A stretch of 64,000 bases of DNA, taken from contig JAPQWV010000028.1 of NCBI GenBank assembly GCA_027422505.1, positions 6,972,001 through 7,036,000 on the forward strand, in the 5' to 3' direction. The notes under the pieces were generated by a model. That model was not told the DNA's origin, did not search any database, and saw nothing but the letters and a program-made list of their open reading frames with translations. This document shows positions 22,184 to 33,662 of this stretch, one piece after another. The DNA comes from Craterostigma plantagineum. Lineage: Eukaryota > Streptophyta > Magnoliopsida > Lamiales > Linderniaceae. The stretch's first letter is position 1, and every line of letters starts with the position of its first letter. The position numbers and the translations under genes were made by a program.

Positions 22184-23204
22184 ATGGGTCGAAGCCGCTC
22201 CACCGCTCAGCGTGACCCCGCCTCGCGCTCGCCGGTTCGTCAACGGCGACGCCCGACCATGCCAACACTGCTAGCCGCCATGGGGCAATTTACGGACGAT
22301 ACGCAGACGGCATGTTATAATAGATTGAGGGCGATGGACTTCATCCTCACGGACCAAATCGACCATGAGACGCTGGCAAAATACCACATCGATCAGCAAG
22401 TCGCTCAATACTTGTCGCTAAGTGGATGGACCTTCTTCTTCAACATCGACGAACCCGCGTACAAAGAGCTAACAATAGAGTTCTTGTCCACCTTTTCCCA
22501 CGAGGAGTACGGCATGAAAACGGTCAACTTTAGGGCATTTAATGAGGAGCACACGGTGGACGTCGACGACTTTTGCCGTGCACTTGGAGTACCAGTCCCA
22601 TTTTTCGGGCACGACGGACCACTCCCGGACATGCACTATAAGGATTACCTTCAGCGCTATCGACAGGCTTGCTGGGCTGACATCGCGCGACAAGGCAAAC
22701 CAGAATTCAGCGTGAAGACTTCGAAGGCGTCTGCACTCAGGAGCCCAGGACTGCGCTACATCCACCGCCTCCTGATGACCTTGCTCACACTGAGGGGCGA
22801 CTCGCATGGAGCAATCACCCTCCGTGACCTCTTCTACCTAGCCAAGATGCAGCGCGGCGAATGGGTCCACTTGGGGATGGCGCTAGCCCACGCCTTCGGT
22901 GCTCAGGCGGAAGCAAAAAGCCATGGAAAGATCGCCGTGGGAGCATTCATCACCAAAGTCGTCGAGGGACTACAACTGTGGCCAGAGAACCCACCCGAGA
23001 TGGAAAGAGTCGGCGGGCGCAACCCCCTAAACGAGGAGATGCTGGTAAAATGAAGATGCTCGTGAAAGCGCCCACCTGGGCTCGCGCGAACAAAGTGTAC
23101 GTCTGGCACGAGATGTATCGTGGCCAGACGGACCACGTCAACGTCCCCGCCGACCAGCTCTACATCGAGGGCCCTTACCCGATTGAGAAAGACACGACCG
23201 AATT

Positions 23205-25063
23205 TGATAAACGTATTTTCTTACGTTTATATATGTTACATTTAAGTCGTTTGCATGATAAGTGAAGCCGTTTGGATTATTTTTGTGCTATAATATGGTT
23301 TCACAACAAAATCAAACGTTCTACGGCAGTTTTTCGACAGTTTCTTATTTCTCAATGATCACGGGGTAAATGACGTCCGATGGACCTGAAATTTTAACCA
23401 TAGATAGAGGACTTGTTAATCTTGATTCTGTCCAAAGGGATTTTAATCCGAGGTCTATAATGGGAGATATGAATTTTTGAATGTGCTGCTGTTTTACAGA
23501 AAATTAGTCACTGCCGTGAATGGTTTGTAAGAGGCCGTGAAGAGCACCAGAGAGCTGTTTTCTTACCCGATTGTGTCACGGCCGTGAACATTGATCAACA
23601 AGGCTGTGAAGGGTGCTTCATGGCCGTGAAAGGAGGTGCTAGAGGCCGTGAAAGCGGGCAGAAACCCATTTTCTAACCCCCGAACGCTTCACGGCCGTGA
23701 ATGGTGGCTACCGAGGCCGTGAACACGGGCAGAGACGTTGTTGTCTTCAGGTTTTATGTTGTCACGGTCGTGAAGAAGTATAAACGAGGCCGTGAACATC
23801 CCGTGGACATGTTTAAAGTCAAGAACATGAAAAGAAAGCGACTTCAACTTATCTTATCATCTTGGAAATGAAACTAGGGATAAGAAATCTCTTTTGGTGG
23901 CTCAATGGCTGCAAATCATGACTTTGGAAGCTATAATCTTTCAAGCATGGGAGACAAGAAATCTGATTTTGGCAACTCCTTGGAACTGACGTTGAAAAGA
24001 AGAGCAAAAGAGGTGATGAAAACTCTATATAAGGAGCCAACGTGAAAAAGAGCGAAGGTATTAAGAAGAAAAGGGGAAGGTACGTGAAAGACCAATCTAA
24101 GCTCATATATACATACACATAGTCACATACACGTTACCATTCTAAGCCCCAAGAACACATTAGTTGCTCACCAAGTGCTCGATAAAAGTCCTAAACGAAG
24201 AACGAGATTAACTTCGAAGTCGAATTCAGGGAAGTATTTATGATGTATTCGATGTTAATTACGTGCTTTGTTGTCATGACAATGAGTAGCTAAATTTATT
24301 GTATTTGAGATGAGATGAACCCTAGCGAAATCGATCGTATGTTTACGTGTATTTGATGTATCACTATTGTTACGACTCGTTTATGAAGCATATGATTTTG
24401 ATTATGTCTATGTGATTAAAATCATCTAGTTAGCTTGATCATGTCTATGTGTTTAAGTTAACGTAGTCCGGGAAATCGTACGCTACGCTCGAGAGAGGGG
24501 CGAACGATTAAACCACTCGTAAACGAGCGGAATAAACTCATCGCTAGAGATAGGTTGAACTACCCCGCCGGATTAGAGTCAAATCTAATAGTGGGATTCA
24601 CAGTGTTTTTAATGCAATCTTCGGTTAAGTAGTTAGGGAAGCTTGCCCGGCTATTTAATTGGTTGATTAGTTGTTTGCGAGTCTCGTATGATAAGGCGCA
24701 GTTTCGTCAGTCGTATGAATTCGTACGCATGTTGTAGGAATCTTCACGGTCTAATGATAGTGTTGCTTACGTGTACTCGATATATGTGTTGGTCGAGCTA
24801 GGGGGATTCGAAGTCTCAAATACGTCTGTTTACGTAAGGGTTTTCTTCTTCGTGCTACTTAACTAAGTTGTATTTTCTAAGTATAGTTATTTACCGTTTC
24901 AACAATCAAACGTTCGTACTAGGATATTTAAGCAGACGTTTTTCTAAGGTACATAGTTCTTTTGGGATTCGATACTCGAATACTTGCTACGTCTATGATA
25001 TTTCGATAGGTACACTTGCCTGTTAAGCGTAGGATATTTCGTTAGTGTTCGTTTATTTTATTA
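23205..25063 (+). mobile_element. Solo LTR of a related Athila-like element
   Basis: It starts TGATAAACGTATTTT, as the 3' LTR at 27132 does, and ends in a similar TTTATTTTATTA. It shares the order: start, CACGGCCGTGA array (about 23510-23790), TATATAAGG near 24025, then a long transcribed part with GTTTACGTGT and TCTATGTG words. No internal domain follows, so it is most simply a solo LTR. I could not see a clean 5-bp target duplication, so the right edge is approximate. Confidence 0.65.
23510..23795. repeat. CACGGCCGTGA array in the solo LTR
   Basis: About ten words alternate between TCACGGCCGTGAA and GAGGCCGTGAA types within 285 bp of the U3 region. Confidence 0.8.
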
Positions 25064-25414
25064 CTCGATCCGCTCGATCATCGGGCCTTCATATTCCTCC
25101 GGCTATCACCAGGGCGAGTTATCCGGCGTCGCCCTATATGCGTCGACAGGGAGCTCGACGCCCTGCGCTAGGAGATGATGCGCCTGAACCATGAGTCGTT
25201 GCAATGCGACGAAGAAGCCCGGCATTTTAATGAAGAGACTCGGCGCCGACAGGAAGAGTACGAGCAGCGGAATGAAGAAGCCCACCGCCGGTCCTGTGAG
25301 GAGCAAGAACGCTATGGCCAGGCCCTTCAAGCGATGGACGCCGCGATTAAGCTTACACAACAGTCGCTGACCTACCTTCGACCGAGGCCACCCTCGCCGC
25401 CACCACCCCCTTAG

Positions 25415-27131
25415 TGACGCTTCCTTTTCTTTTGTTTTCTTTTCTTTTCTTTTCTTTAGACATTTCGCTTGCTTGAGTAGTCGTTGGCGTCCATTTTTAT
25501 TTTGTTTATGACTATGGTGTTTATAACTATGTTTATAAGATTAAGCTATGACTACTCTCTTTTTATGTCTATTTCCTTCTTTAGTTAGGCCAGGATATGC
25601 ATAACGAGTTACGACACAACGACCATCACGTGTTAAGTCACGACCACGTCAATGTTTTTTCGTCAGGGGAGTTTCGTTCTCTTAAACCTTCGTTTCCCTT
25701 TCGTTTATTCATTTTTACGTTGAGGACAACATACGTCTTAAGTGTGGGGAGGGGAAAGTAGGTTAGAATTTACGTGAAAATTTTTTTATGACCTATCCGT
25801 GAGCTATCAATTTCGTTAGAAAGGCATGAATTATTAAAATCAGGCATGATTGTTTGCATCTATCTCAAGTTGGCCTGCATTTTTATGAAATCTTGTGAGC
25901 GATACGAATATGCATGATTGATTGAATCGTGTCTGCTTGAATAGATATAGCGCTGCTTTGAGAGATTTGTACACATAACCCTTTTTCGTTGTGAGAAGTT
26001 GAGCCTGATGAGCTTATGCTCATTTTTCTTGGTTGTGTGACGTGCCTAGTCTATATCTCTCTAGAACTTGCCTGTCTGATACGTGTTGAAACTATTTTTG
26101 GTGCGTCAGTGTGGAAATGACGAGGGCATTAGGAAGTAAGTCCATGGCCAAATTACCCTACCACGACTAATTCCATAGTTAACCACTTTGAGGCTGAGCC
26201 TATTCGTTCCTTACCTCATAAATTATAAAAGTCGCTGACCCGAATAAGCCTCCAGAGATCGCCTGAACATGAGTAGATTAGAATAAAGCAGATGTCAAAC
26301 TTGAGGGTCACTGTTTTAATGTCTGATTTAATGTTCTTCTCTGTTATTCATGAAATGACTCGATCCTACTTGACCGTTTTCTGAAATGACCCGATCCCTT
26401 GCATAAGCCTGCCCATAAACCTTTTGCAAGATATAGGTTTTGGTAATAAGTATCCCTAGGCACACGGCATTCACTGTGACGATGTTTTCTTTGCGACAAA
26501 AGCCAAACCTTGATGTTTAGGGAATAAGGGCAGTGCACAAAATTAGAACATAACTAAGGTGAAAGGGCATAAAATGAAAGGGAACTGAGTTGAGAGGATC
26601 GGGCAGAAAAGTCTAGGATTCCAGAGCGATAATGTTGAGTCTTATGTTGGGCATGTGACTGTCAGTTTGATCATGCTATATTCTTTGATTTTTTGCTTAT
26701 GTGTCTTAGCTTTAAGATTACGTGCATCAGTATCCATGCTTGTCACTTCATTATTATTTGACCCGTTTCGACCCGAAAAGACCCTCAGATTTATGCTTGC
26801 CACTTTATATAGAAGATATGGGATTAACTTGCAAGCCTATGGTAGGGGTTGGACTAGCGCACGATTTGAGCGATTCACTATATACTAGCCTATACACTGA
26901 GTGATTTGAGCGATTTCTTGTGATGTATGAGGCTCGATTAGCAGCGCTAAGGAAGTTCAGGTTGATAGGTGCCGATCATTAGTGTACTGTTCATGATTGT
27001 TTGCTTGATTCCATTTGTGCTTTCAAGCTATGATGATAAGTTGCGAACAATTGTGCCGTTATCTTGATTTGATGCCTTTTCTGACTCCTAATTTACTTGA
27101 GGACAAGCAAATGCTTAAGTGTGGGGAGGTT
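25415..27131 (+). other. Athila 3' untranslated spacer with two PPT-like modules
   Basis: No gene is supported. The module TTGAGGACAA...CTTAAGTGTGGGGAGG occurs at about 25720-25752 and again at about 27100-27131. Only the second adjoins the LTR and would prime plus-strand synthesis. Confidence 0.7.
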
Positions 27132-28350
27132 TGATAAACGTATTTCAATACGTTTATCGTAGTATTTAATTGGGTTATGATAGAGTTTTCATAATCATTT
27201 TATGCACTTATTCGCTCTATTTACACCTATTTTGATATTGAAGGACTTTAGGGCTACTTTCGGGCGAAAAGGAGCGAAAACGGACAGTGAGCTACGAAAC
27301 CATACAGAACAATGTCACGGCCGTGACTGGTAGTGCATAAGGCCGTGAACCAGGCAGAGAGTCGAAGCAGAGGCGTCACGGTCGTAAGCTCAGTGCACTT
27401 GGCCGTGACACAGGGCAGCGAGCGCGCGAAGTAAATCGATGATGGTCACGGCCGTGAAGGCCCATGTCCCAGGCCGTGACACTAGCGAAAACAGTATAAA
27501 AGCCCAAATTCGACCCAGAAAGTGGGGACACCTCCAGATATTAACCCTAATCCATCAAGAGACAAAAAACAGCCAAAAAAGAACAGGGAATTGCATCCTG
27601 GAGCGCAAGAAACGGATCAACAACGAATTCACGCCGAATTGAACAAGGAACGAAGATTCATCCACGCTACCATCCCAGATCCATCAGTACTCAAGATCAT
27701 GAGTCTTCCTTCCCTGTTTTCTGCTTCCTTCGTTGTTTTCCCATTAATGAGTAGTTAAATCCCCTCTGTGTTTGGGATTAGATGAACGCTAGGTTAGTTC
27801 ATATTTAAGACATATGTTTATCGTGACTCGTGTGTTTTGACTATTTATCGATCTATGAATTGTTTCTTCGCTTTAATATGTCTATGTGTTAACGTGAATG
27901 TGTGGAAAGCAAATACTCGATCCTCGCCATTAGTAATTACTGAATTTTATATCCCCGCGAGCGTTTAGGGCGACAGCAAATTCGTGAGTGGGTAGGAAAT
28001 TACTGCGATCTACTCTTAATCACGTAGGAACGATATTTCGTTGTCTTAGTCGATAATACCTCGCGGGGTTCGAATCCCGAGCACATCTTTATCATCTGAA
28101 AGTACTCTTATCAGTTTTAGTTGTTCTTTGAATCTATCGTTGCTTTAGGATCAATCTGTTAGGATAGTTCATAATATAAACAACCTGCGTATTTTATTTA
28201 GGCTAGATATCGAGTCGACAGGTTATTTCTAGTAATCAGTTTATTCCTCGTGTTCGATACTCGTTTACTCACTTTACTGCACTACAAACGATAGGTCCAC
28301 TGCCTATCGCACGCTGGTGATAGTAATTAAGTATTCATTTTATTTTATCA
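27132..28350 (+). repeat. Athila 3' LTR (~1.2 kb)
   Basis: It begins TGATAAACGTATTTC after a polypurine tract and ends TTTTATCA, so the ends mirror each other. It contains six CACGGCCGTGA-type words at about 27314-27480 and a TATAAAAG box near 27494. The following bases cttgt would be the target duplicate. Confidence 0.75.
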
Positions 28351-29615
28351 CTTGTCGCACTTGAAATCTATATTAGCACATCACGTGTCGATCAGCGATG
28401 CTGCTCTTTGGTGCGGTGATGTTCCCGATGGTAGCGCGAGCACCGTGTCGTTGACCTACCATCAGCTGTTGGAGGATATTGATGAGGTGGCCACGTTTAG
28501 TTGGAGTAGTGCCGTCCTGGCATTCCTGTACAGAGAGTCTTGTTCGGCATGCGAGCCGAAAAAGCTTAATATAGGCGGACCCCTACGGCTGTTGCAGGTA
28601 AATTATATAGAAACTTTGATTAATTTTATAGTTATTTTTAAAATTTATTTAAAACATGTGATTTGTTTTAGGCATGGGCATATGTGAGGATCCTACCATT
28701 TCAGCCAGTTCGTGGTCTTCATCGTATCTCCATGGAGCCCACTATACTCGACGGGAAAGTCTTACCGATCTCGCCACATGCTGCGAGGTATGGTCGTTCA
28801 TAAAGTTTGTAATTTTTTTCCTTGTTACATTTATAAATGTTGTGTAAATATAAGACAGGTGGAACGCGTTATATGATCACACTACGTCGACAAATTCGAA
28901 CATATGCACCATCAGCGAGTGCCTTGATCGCCTGCAGGCGCATCAATTTGTATGGGATCTATACGACATGACGCTCCCAGAGATTGTCGCACTTCCTCCC
29001 CAGTGCTTGCCGATCGCTTGTCGATCAAGGTGTCCCCTCATCTTCTTCAATATCGTGGAGTGGCATTACCCCGAACGAGTCCTTCGACAGTTTGGGATTA
29101 TCCAAAAGATTCCCGTTATACCGCCGTATCGAGATACCAATCTTCATACATACGAGCGTCGGCAGCGGTCGGGGATGGATTGGAGAACGCATCATGCAGG
29201 CTGGATTGGGTTATGGGAGGAGCGAGAGGAAACCGTCGTTAATTGTCCTTCCATGACTGCACTCATGTCGGTGGAGGATGGATGTTACGACAGGTTTCAT
29301 CAAATTACTCGCCTCTACATATCTCCACATGCGATGCAGATGTCACGGGGCTTCCAGATGGGGGATGCGGTTTTTATGTCTAGCATCGTAAGTTTAATTT
29401 ATTTATTAATGTTATTTGTTTAATATCTCAAATGATATAATTTCCTTATTCATTTTTAGGAACGCGGGGTTCACGAGAGCCTATGTTACGCGAGGAGCGG
29501 CAATTATGACGAGTCGATCCATTTACTGGAGCAGATGGATAATATGCTCATCTCGCGACGCCAGATAGGACGGAGCAGTGAGGCCGGACCATCTCACGTA
29601 CATGAGGCGGGACCA

Positions 29616-29914
29616 TGTTAGGAATATTTTAGAAGTGTCCAAAATATTTGTTCTAAGTCTTGTTGGTTCTTTACTATGTTTTTATACGTTACGCTTCAGT
29701 TAGATGGGTTGTAGTTGTATTGGGTTTGTTAGGGGCCCAATGGGCTTAAATACCTTACAAGGTATTTAAGCTTAAACCCTAACCATCACTAATCAAGTTT
29801 CCATTTTTGTAAAACTACTTCACATATCGCAGACTCTCTAAACCCTTAAAACACTGTTCAAGTTTATAACAAAGAATCAATCTACTCAGTGTTATTGGAT
29901 AAACTGGAATTACA
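29616..29914 (+). repeat. 5' LTR of element A
   Basis: TGTTAGGAAT...GGAATTACA, 299 bp. An inverted repeat AAATACCTT/AAGGTATTT lies at 29748-29767. It differs from the 3' LTR only at 29698 (C versus A). Confidence 0.95.
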
Positions 29915-29916
29915 AG

Positions 29917-29928
29917 TGGTATCAGAGC
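29917..29928 (+). other. Primer binding site of element A
   Basis: TGGTATCAGAGC two bases after the LTR, for initiator tRNA-Met. Confidence 0.92.
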
Positions 29929-30199
29929 AAGCGTGTAGGTGAGGAAACTTCATTCCAAGTTCTTAAGCATCGTTAGTACAAGTTATTGGATTTTTCAGCT
30001 TTCATTTCAAAGCTCTGTTTCGTGGGTTTAAGTTTTTTTTAAGATAGCTCTGCAACTAAGACGGCTGGCTGGTTTCTATATGTTCTGAGAACTGCTAAAT
30101 CAGTTTCTGTCAATTTGTGTCAAACTTCTGGATTTCTGCTGGAGAAATTGAAGAACAGCTTCGTTGTTTGGTCTGCTTTTGAGATTGCCAACGGCACTT

Positions 30200-30722
30200 G
30201 AGTTGGATTTGAGTTCGCAAATTCTAAATTTTGCGATTCAGTTTCAAAGAATTCAAGTTGAGGACCGACCGTGAATTAAAGGAGTCAAGTCAACCCGCAA
30301 AATATTTCTTCAATTTTTTGCGGAACCTAAGTTTGCGAATCAAGAAATATACACTGCCACATTTTGCGAATTGCATCTCGGAGAGAAATTTCACGAACTC
30401 GTTTATTGACCTTTTTCGCGAACTCTTGAAAGTTCGCCAACCAGAAAAGATTGAATTTTGCGAATCCGGTCGAAGAACTTTGCGAACTTCAATCCCCTCA
30501 GAATTTTGCGAATCCAGTAGAAGAATTTTGCGAACCTCAACTTCCGGTAGAAGTTCGCGAACTCATTCACACTTTTGCGAATTTATTTCATTCTGCGAGT
30601 TGGGACATTTGTACACGTCACTGGACATTTCGCGAATTCTTCATTAGTTTGCGAATCAAACAATCTTACGAATCCTTTATCAATTCGCAGACCTTTGCCG
30701 ATTTGCGAACTTGTCAAATCCT
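30200..30722 (+). repeat. Leader array of TTCGCGAA/TTTGCGAA words in element A
   Basis: The words TTCGCGAA, TTTTGCGAAT and TTTGCGAAC are scattered through the leader before gag. Open frames here are not conserved. The same words fill 38020-39440 downstream of pol. Confidence 0.8.
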
Positions 30723-30908
30723 AGTTAGTAATCCTTTCAACACACATCGCAAACCTCACATAGTGAAATCCACGACTCTGAACAAAATTCCACGAACCAA
30801 TTTTTCGAGTCAAAGTCAAATTCTAAAGTTTTAGACTTTGAACCAATTTTATTTCAAATCAACTTTTCCTCACATTACACGTTAACGATCATATCCAAAA
30901 CACAAGAA

Positions 30909-33658
30909 ATGGACGCTCTCAGTATGGGAAATGATGTTCGACCTCCAATCATCAGACACGGAGAATATGCAGTCTGGAAACGGAGGTTCATAAATTTTAT
31001 TGAAAGTAAGGACAATTCTGACAACTTGCTGGAATCTCTTTACAATGGACCCACGCAGTACTGGACCATAATTCCAGCCACTACTGACACTACTCCCGCA
31101 AGAGAAGAATAGAGGATCTTGCGAACAGCCGACCAATGCAATGATGAAGAAAAATCACGACTTAAGGCCGATAAAGTGGCCAAATCATATATAATGCAAG
31201 CTATTCCCAACGATATTCTGATGCAACTCGAATGTGGTGAGAGTGCAAAAGAAATATGGGATGCTCTTCGGATCATGATGCAAGGGACAGAGGTGAACAT
31301 GATGGCAAGGATGGCGAATACTCTCATTACCTATGATCGCTTTCAGGCAAACAAAGGAGAAACTCTTCAAGAAACCTTTCATCGTTTTCTTGTCCTCCTG
31401 AACGAGCTTAAAATGAATGGAGTCACGAAAAACGTTATGGAAATCAACATCAAGTTTCTCGGATCACTTCATCCTGAATGGGAAGCAACTGCGATCATGA
31501 TATGACAAATGAACGACCTAACTACTGTTAGCATCCACACGTGTTCGACTATCTTAATCAACACTCTAATCATGTGGAGAAACAAAGGGAGAAAACCAAG
31601 TCAGTAGGAAGCGAAACACTTGCACTGATGTCTGAACGACAATCAAGAAAACAATCAAAGGACAAGGAAATCATTCAGTCTTCTCAAAATAAGGAGGATG
31701 GAGATTCAGATTCTGATGGAGAGCTTAAGGATCTCACAAAACATGGAGACAAGGAGATCACAATCAAGGAGCTAGCAAAACAACTCGCGTTGGTATCAAA
31801 CTTCGTACAGAGGAAATAATATAAGAAGAACGGATCCTCATCCAATCGTCAAAGAACTTCCTCTAACGCAAAAGGAAAAATACAAGAGGAAGAAAATAAT
31901 TCTGAAACTGCTCCTCAAGCCGGGAAATGCTTTAATTGCGGAAAAACAGGACATTTTGCCAGAGAATGCAGAATGCCCAAGAAAAAGGACGTCAACTATT
32001 ATCGCAGAAAAGTTCAGCTGGCCGAGCAGAAGGAGAAAGGAATGGTGCTGATGGCTGAAGAGGATCATTGGCTCGAGGATACTTCAGACAGCGAAGATGA
32101 GAACAAAGCTCTGATGGCGAGACTGGATGATGAAGAAGATGGAACAGACCCAGAAGGGGATGAGTCAGAAAGGGAAACCCTCAACGACTCAAACATGGTT
32201 GAGGTAAGCGAAGCTGATTATGACTCATTACTTAAAATGAAAAACGAATTTCTGACTCTATAAATCTAGTAAACAGGGTAAAAAGAAAATTAGAGAATTA
32301 GAGGCAAATCTGCAAAACAATCTAGAAGTTTTAGATAAATTTAGATAAATGCATGTGAGGAAAATCGTGTACTCGTTGCCAATGAGAACGTCACTAAGCT
32401 AGAAGCTCAAGTGTTAAAATCTGAGGCTAAAGCCAAGGAATTAGCCGTAGAAATGAGGTCCCATAGAGATAAAGCAATGGACACATCAATAAAATACGAT
32501 TTACTCTGTAATGAACGGGAAAGACTATACTCCAAAATAAAAAAATTGGAGGACCTCTTAACCCGACGAGAACAAACCGAACAGACATTTTTTCTTAACG
32601 AACCAGCTAACGTTGACTTCTATAATCCCCACAAAGGAGTCGGTTTTGAAAATCCATGTCTGTTACTAAAAGGTATAGACAATGCACCCTACTTATATGA
32701 TGTTCAATACATGCAATTAGGGTGTATGACAAAACTCATGCCATTTGTTAGCGAATCCGATAAGGATGATACACAAAAGAAAATTGAAATACCTTTTAAT
32801 TATAAAGAATTAAACGAAAGTTACAAAGAAAGAGAGTGCTCAGCAATAACTGAATTTGAGTGTGAAATTCGATCTATTGCAGAAGGTCTCTCAGACGATT
32901 CAACAAATAAGGTACAGATGGGTAAAGTTGAATCAGGATATATGCCTGAATGCATAAAGAAAATTAGTGATCTACACTCCACTCTCGAAAGAGAACGAAA
33001 GGTCTTTGATGAAGAAAGACAAAATTTTCTTGAAGAAATTTCTAAGCTTAAAGAAAAATTAAAAGTACAATCACTCACGTACACGTTGAGTTCTAATAAT
33101 AATCTTTCCTGTGCTAATACTTTGAAATTTTCAGGACACACAAAAGAACCGTTGAAAAGACAAGTCTGGGTTAGAAAAGAAGATCTCTTGAAGGAGACTC
33201 AAGTTTTTAATGAACCTTTTGTTGTTGATTTCTTTCCTTCCGAAAGTTTTGTATCCTCTTCAATTAGTAGTGTACCGCATAATTCCAATCATATTTCAAA
33301 CAATCCCTTTCACAAGTATAAACGTTTTCACAAACAACTTCGTGACACATCTTCAAATGACACGTTTTTTAAGAAAAGAAAATATTCGAAAATCAAAACT
33401 ACCAAGGAAACCACAAAACAAGCAAAGAACTTACAATGCACTCCCAAAGCTAAAACAAAACGACCTCCACAACTACAGAATTGGGTTCCAAAACTTAAAT
33501 CTGAGGAAACCCAAAATCAAATCCTAGAAACTTTAAATGATTCTGTGCATGATAGTAGATCTTCCGCTGATAAATCTAGGATAGGAAGAAAATCCGTGCA
33601 AACTAACAGTTACAACAGAGGTGGACCCATTTTTAAATGGGTACCTAAAATCCTCTAG
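30909..33658 (+). pseudogene. Gag region of element A (capsid, zinc knuckle, coiled coil), broken
   Basis: The capsid-like start (about 30909-31505, with GEYAVWKRRFINFIES) is of the copia gag type. The CCHC knuckle CFNCGKTGHFAREC lies at 31928-31969. A long coiled-coil part runs from 32411 and ends in GGPIFKWVPK near 33650. Breaks: TAG 31110-31112, TGA 31503-31505, a frame change by 31541, TAA 31817-31819, several stops after 32261, and the final TAG 33656-33658. Most single-base stops look like C-to-T changes, as expected from deamination of methylated cytosine. Gag would form the particle and bind RNA. Confidence 0.88.
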
Positions 33659-33662
33659 TTTG

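Larger units (their letters stand above)
22184..25414 (+). pseudogene. Athila ORF-1-type protein, broken and interrupted
   Basis: The frame from ATG 22184 gives 289 residues with an Arg-rich N-terminus and a globular region (EFLSTFSHEEYGMKTVNFRA, DFCRALGVPVPFFG) of the ATHILA ORF-1 type found between pol and the 3' LTR. A frameshift near 23040 moves the reading to 23042-23204. A related LTR then interrupts it (23205-25063). The coding sequence resumes at about 25064-25414 with a Glu/Arg-rich coiled coil and a final PPSPPPPP tail. Its function is unknown; it is sometimes called env-like, but I see no signal peptide or membrane segment. Confidence 0.7.
19593..28350 (+). mobile_element. Athila-like Ty3/gypsy element, 3' part
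   Basis: The plus-strand element enters the window already in pol because copia E inserted upstream of the integrase. It continues through integrase, a spacer with CACGGCC palindromes, ORF-1 with a nested related LTR, two PPT-like tracts and its 3' LTR (27132-28350). The lack of a chromodomain and an ORF between pol and the 3' LTR fit the Athila lineage. It interrupts the PMD gene at 28351. Confidence 0.85.

Noticed and set aside
23205..25063. Treating this block as part of Athila ORF-1
   Set aside because: It begins and ends like the 3' LTR and shares its palindrome array and TATA order, and coding character resumes after it.
29917..29928. TGGTATCAGAGC as a piece of a tRNA gene
   Set aside because: Only the 12-base primer-complement is present next to each LTR; no cloverleaf.
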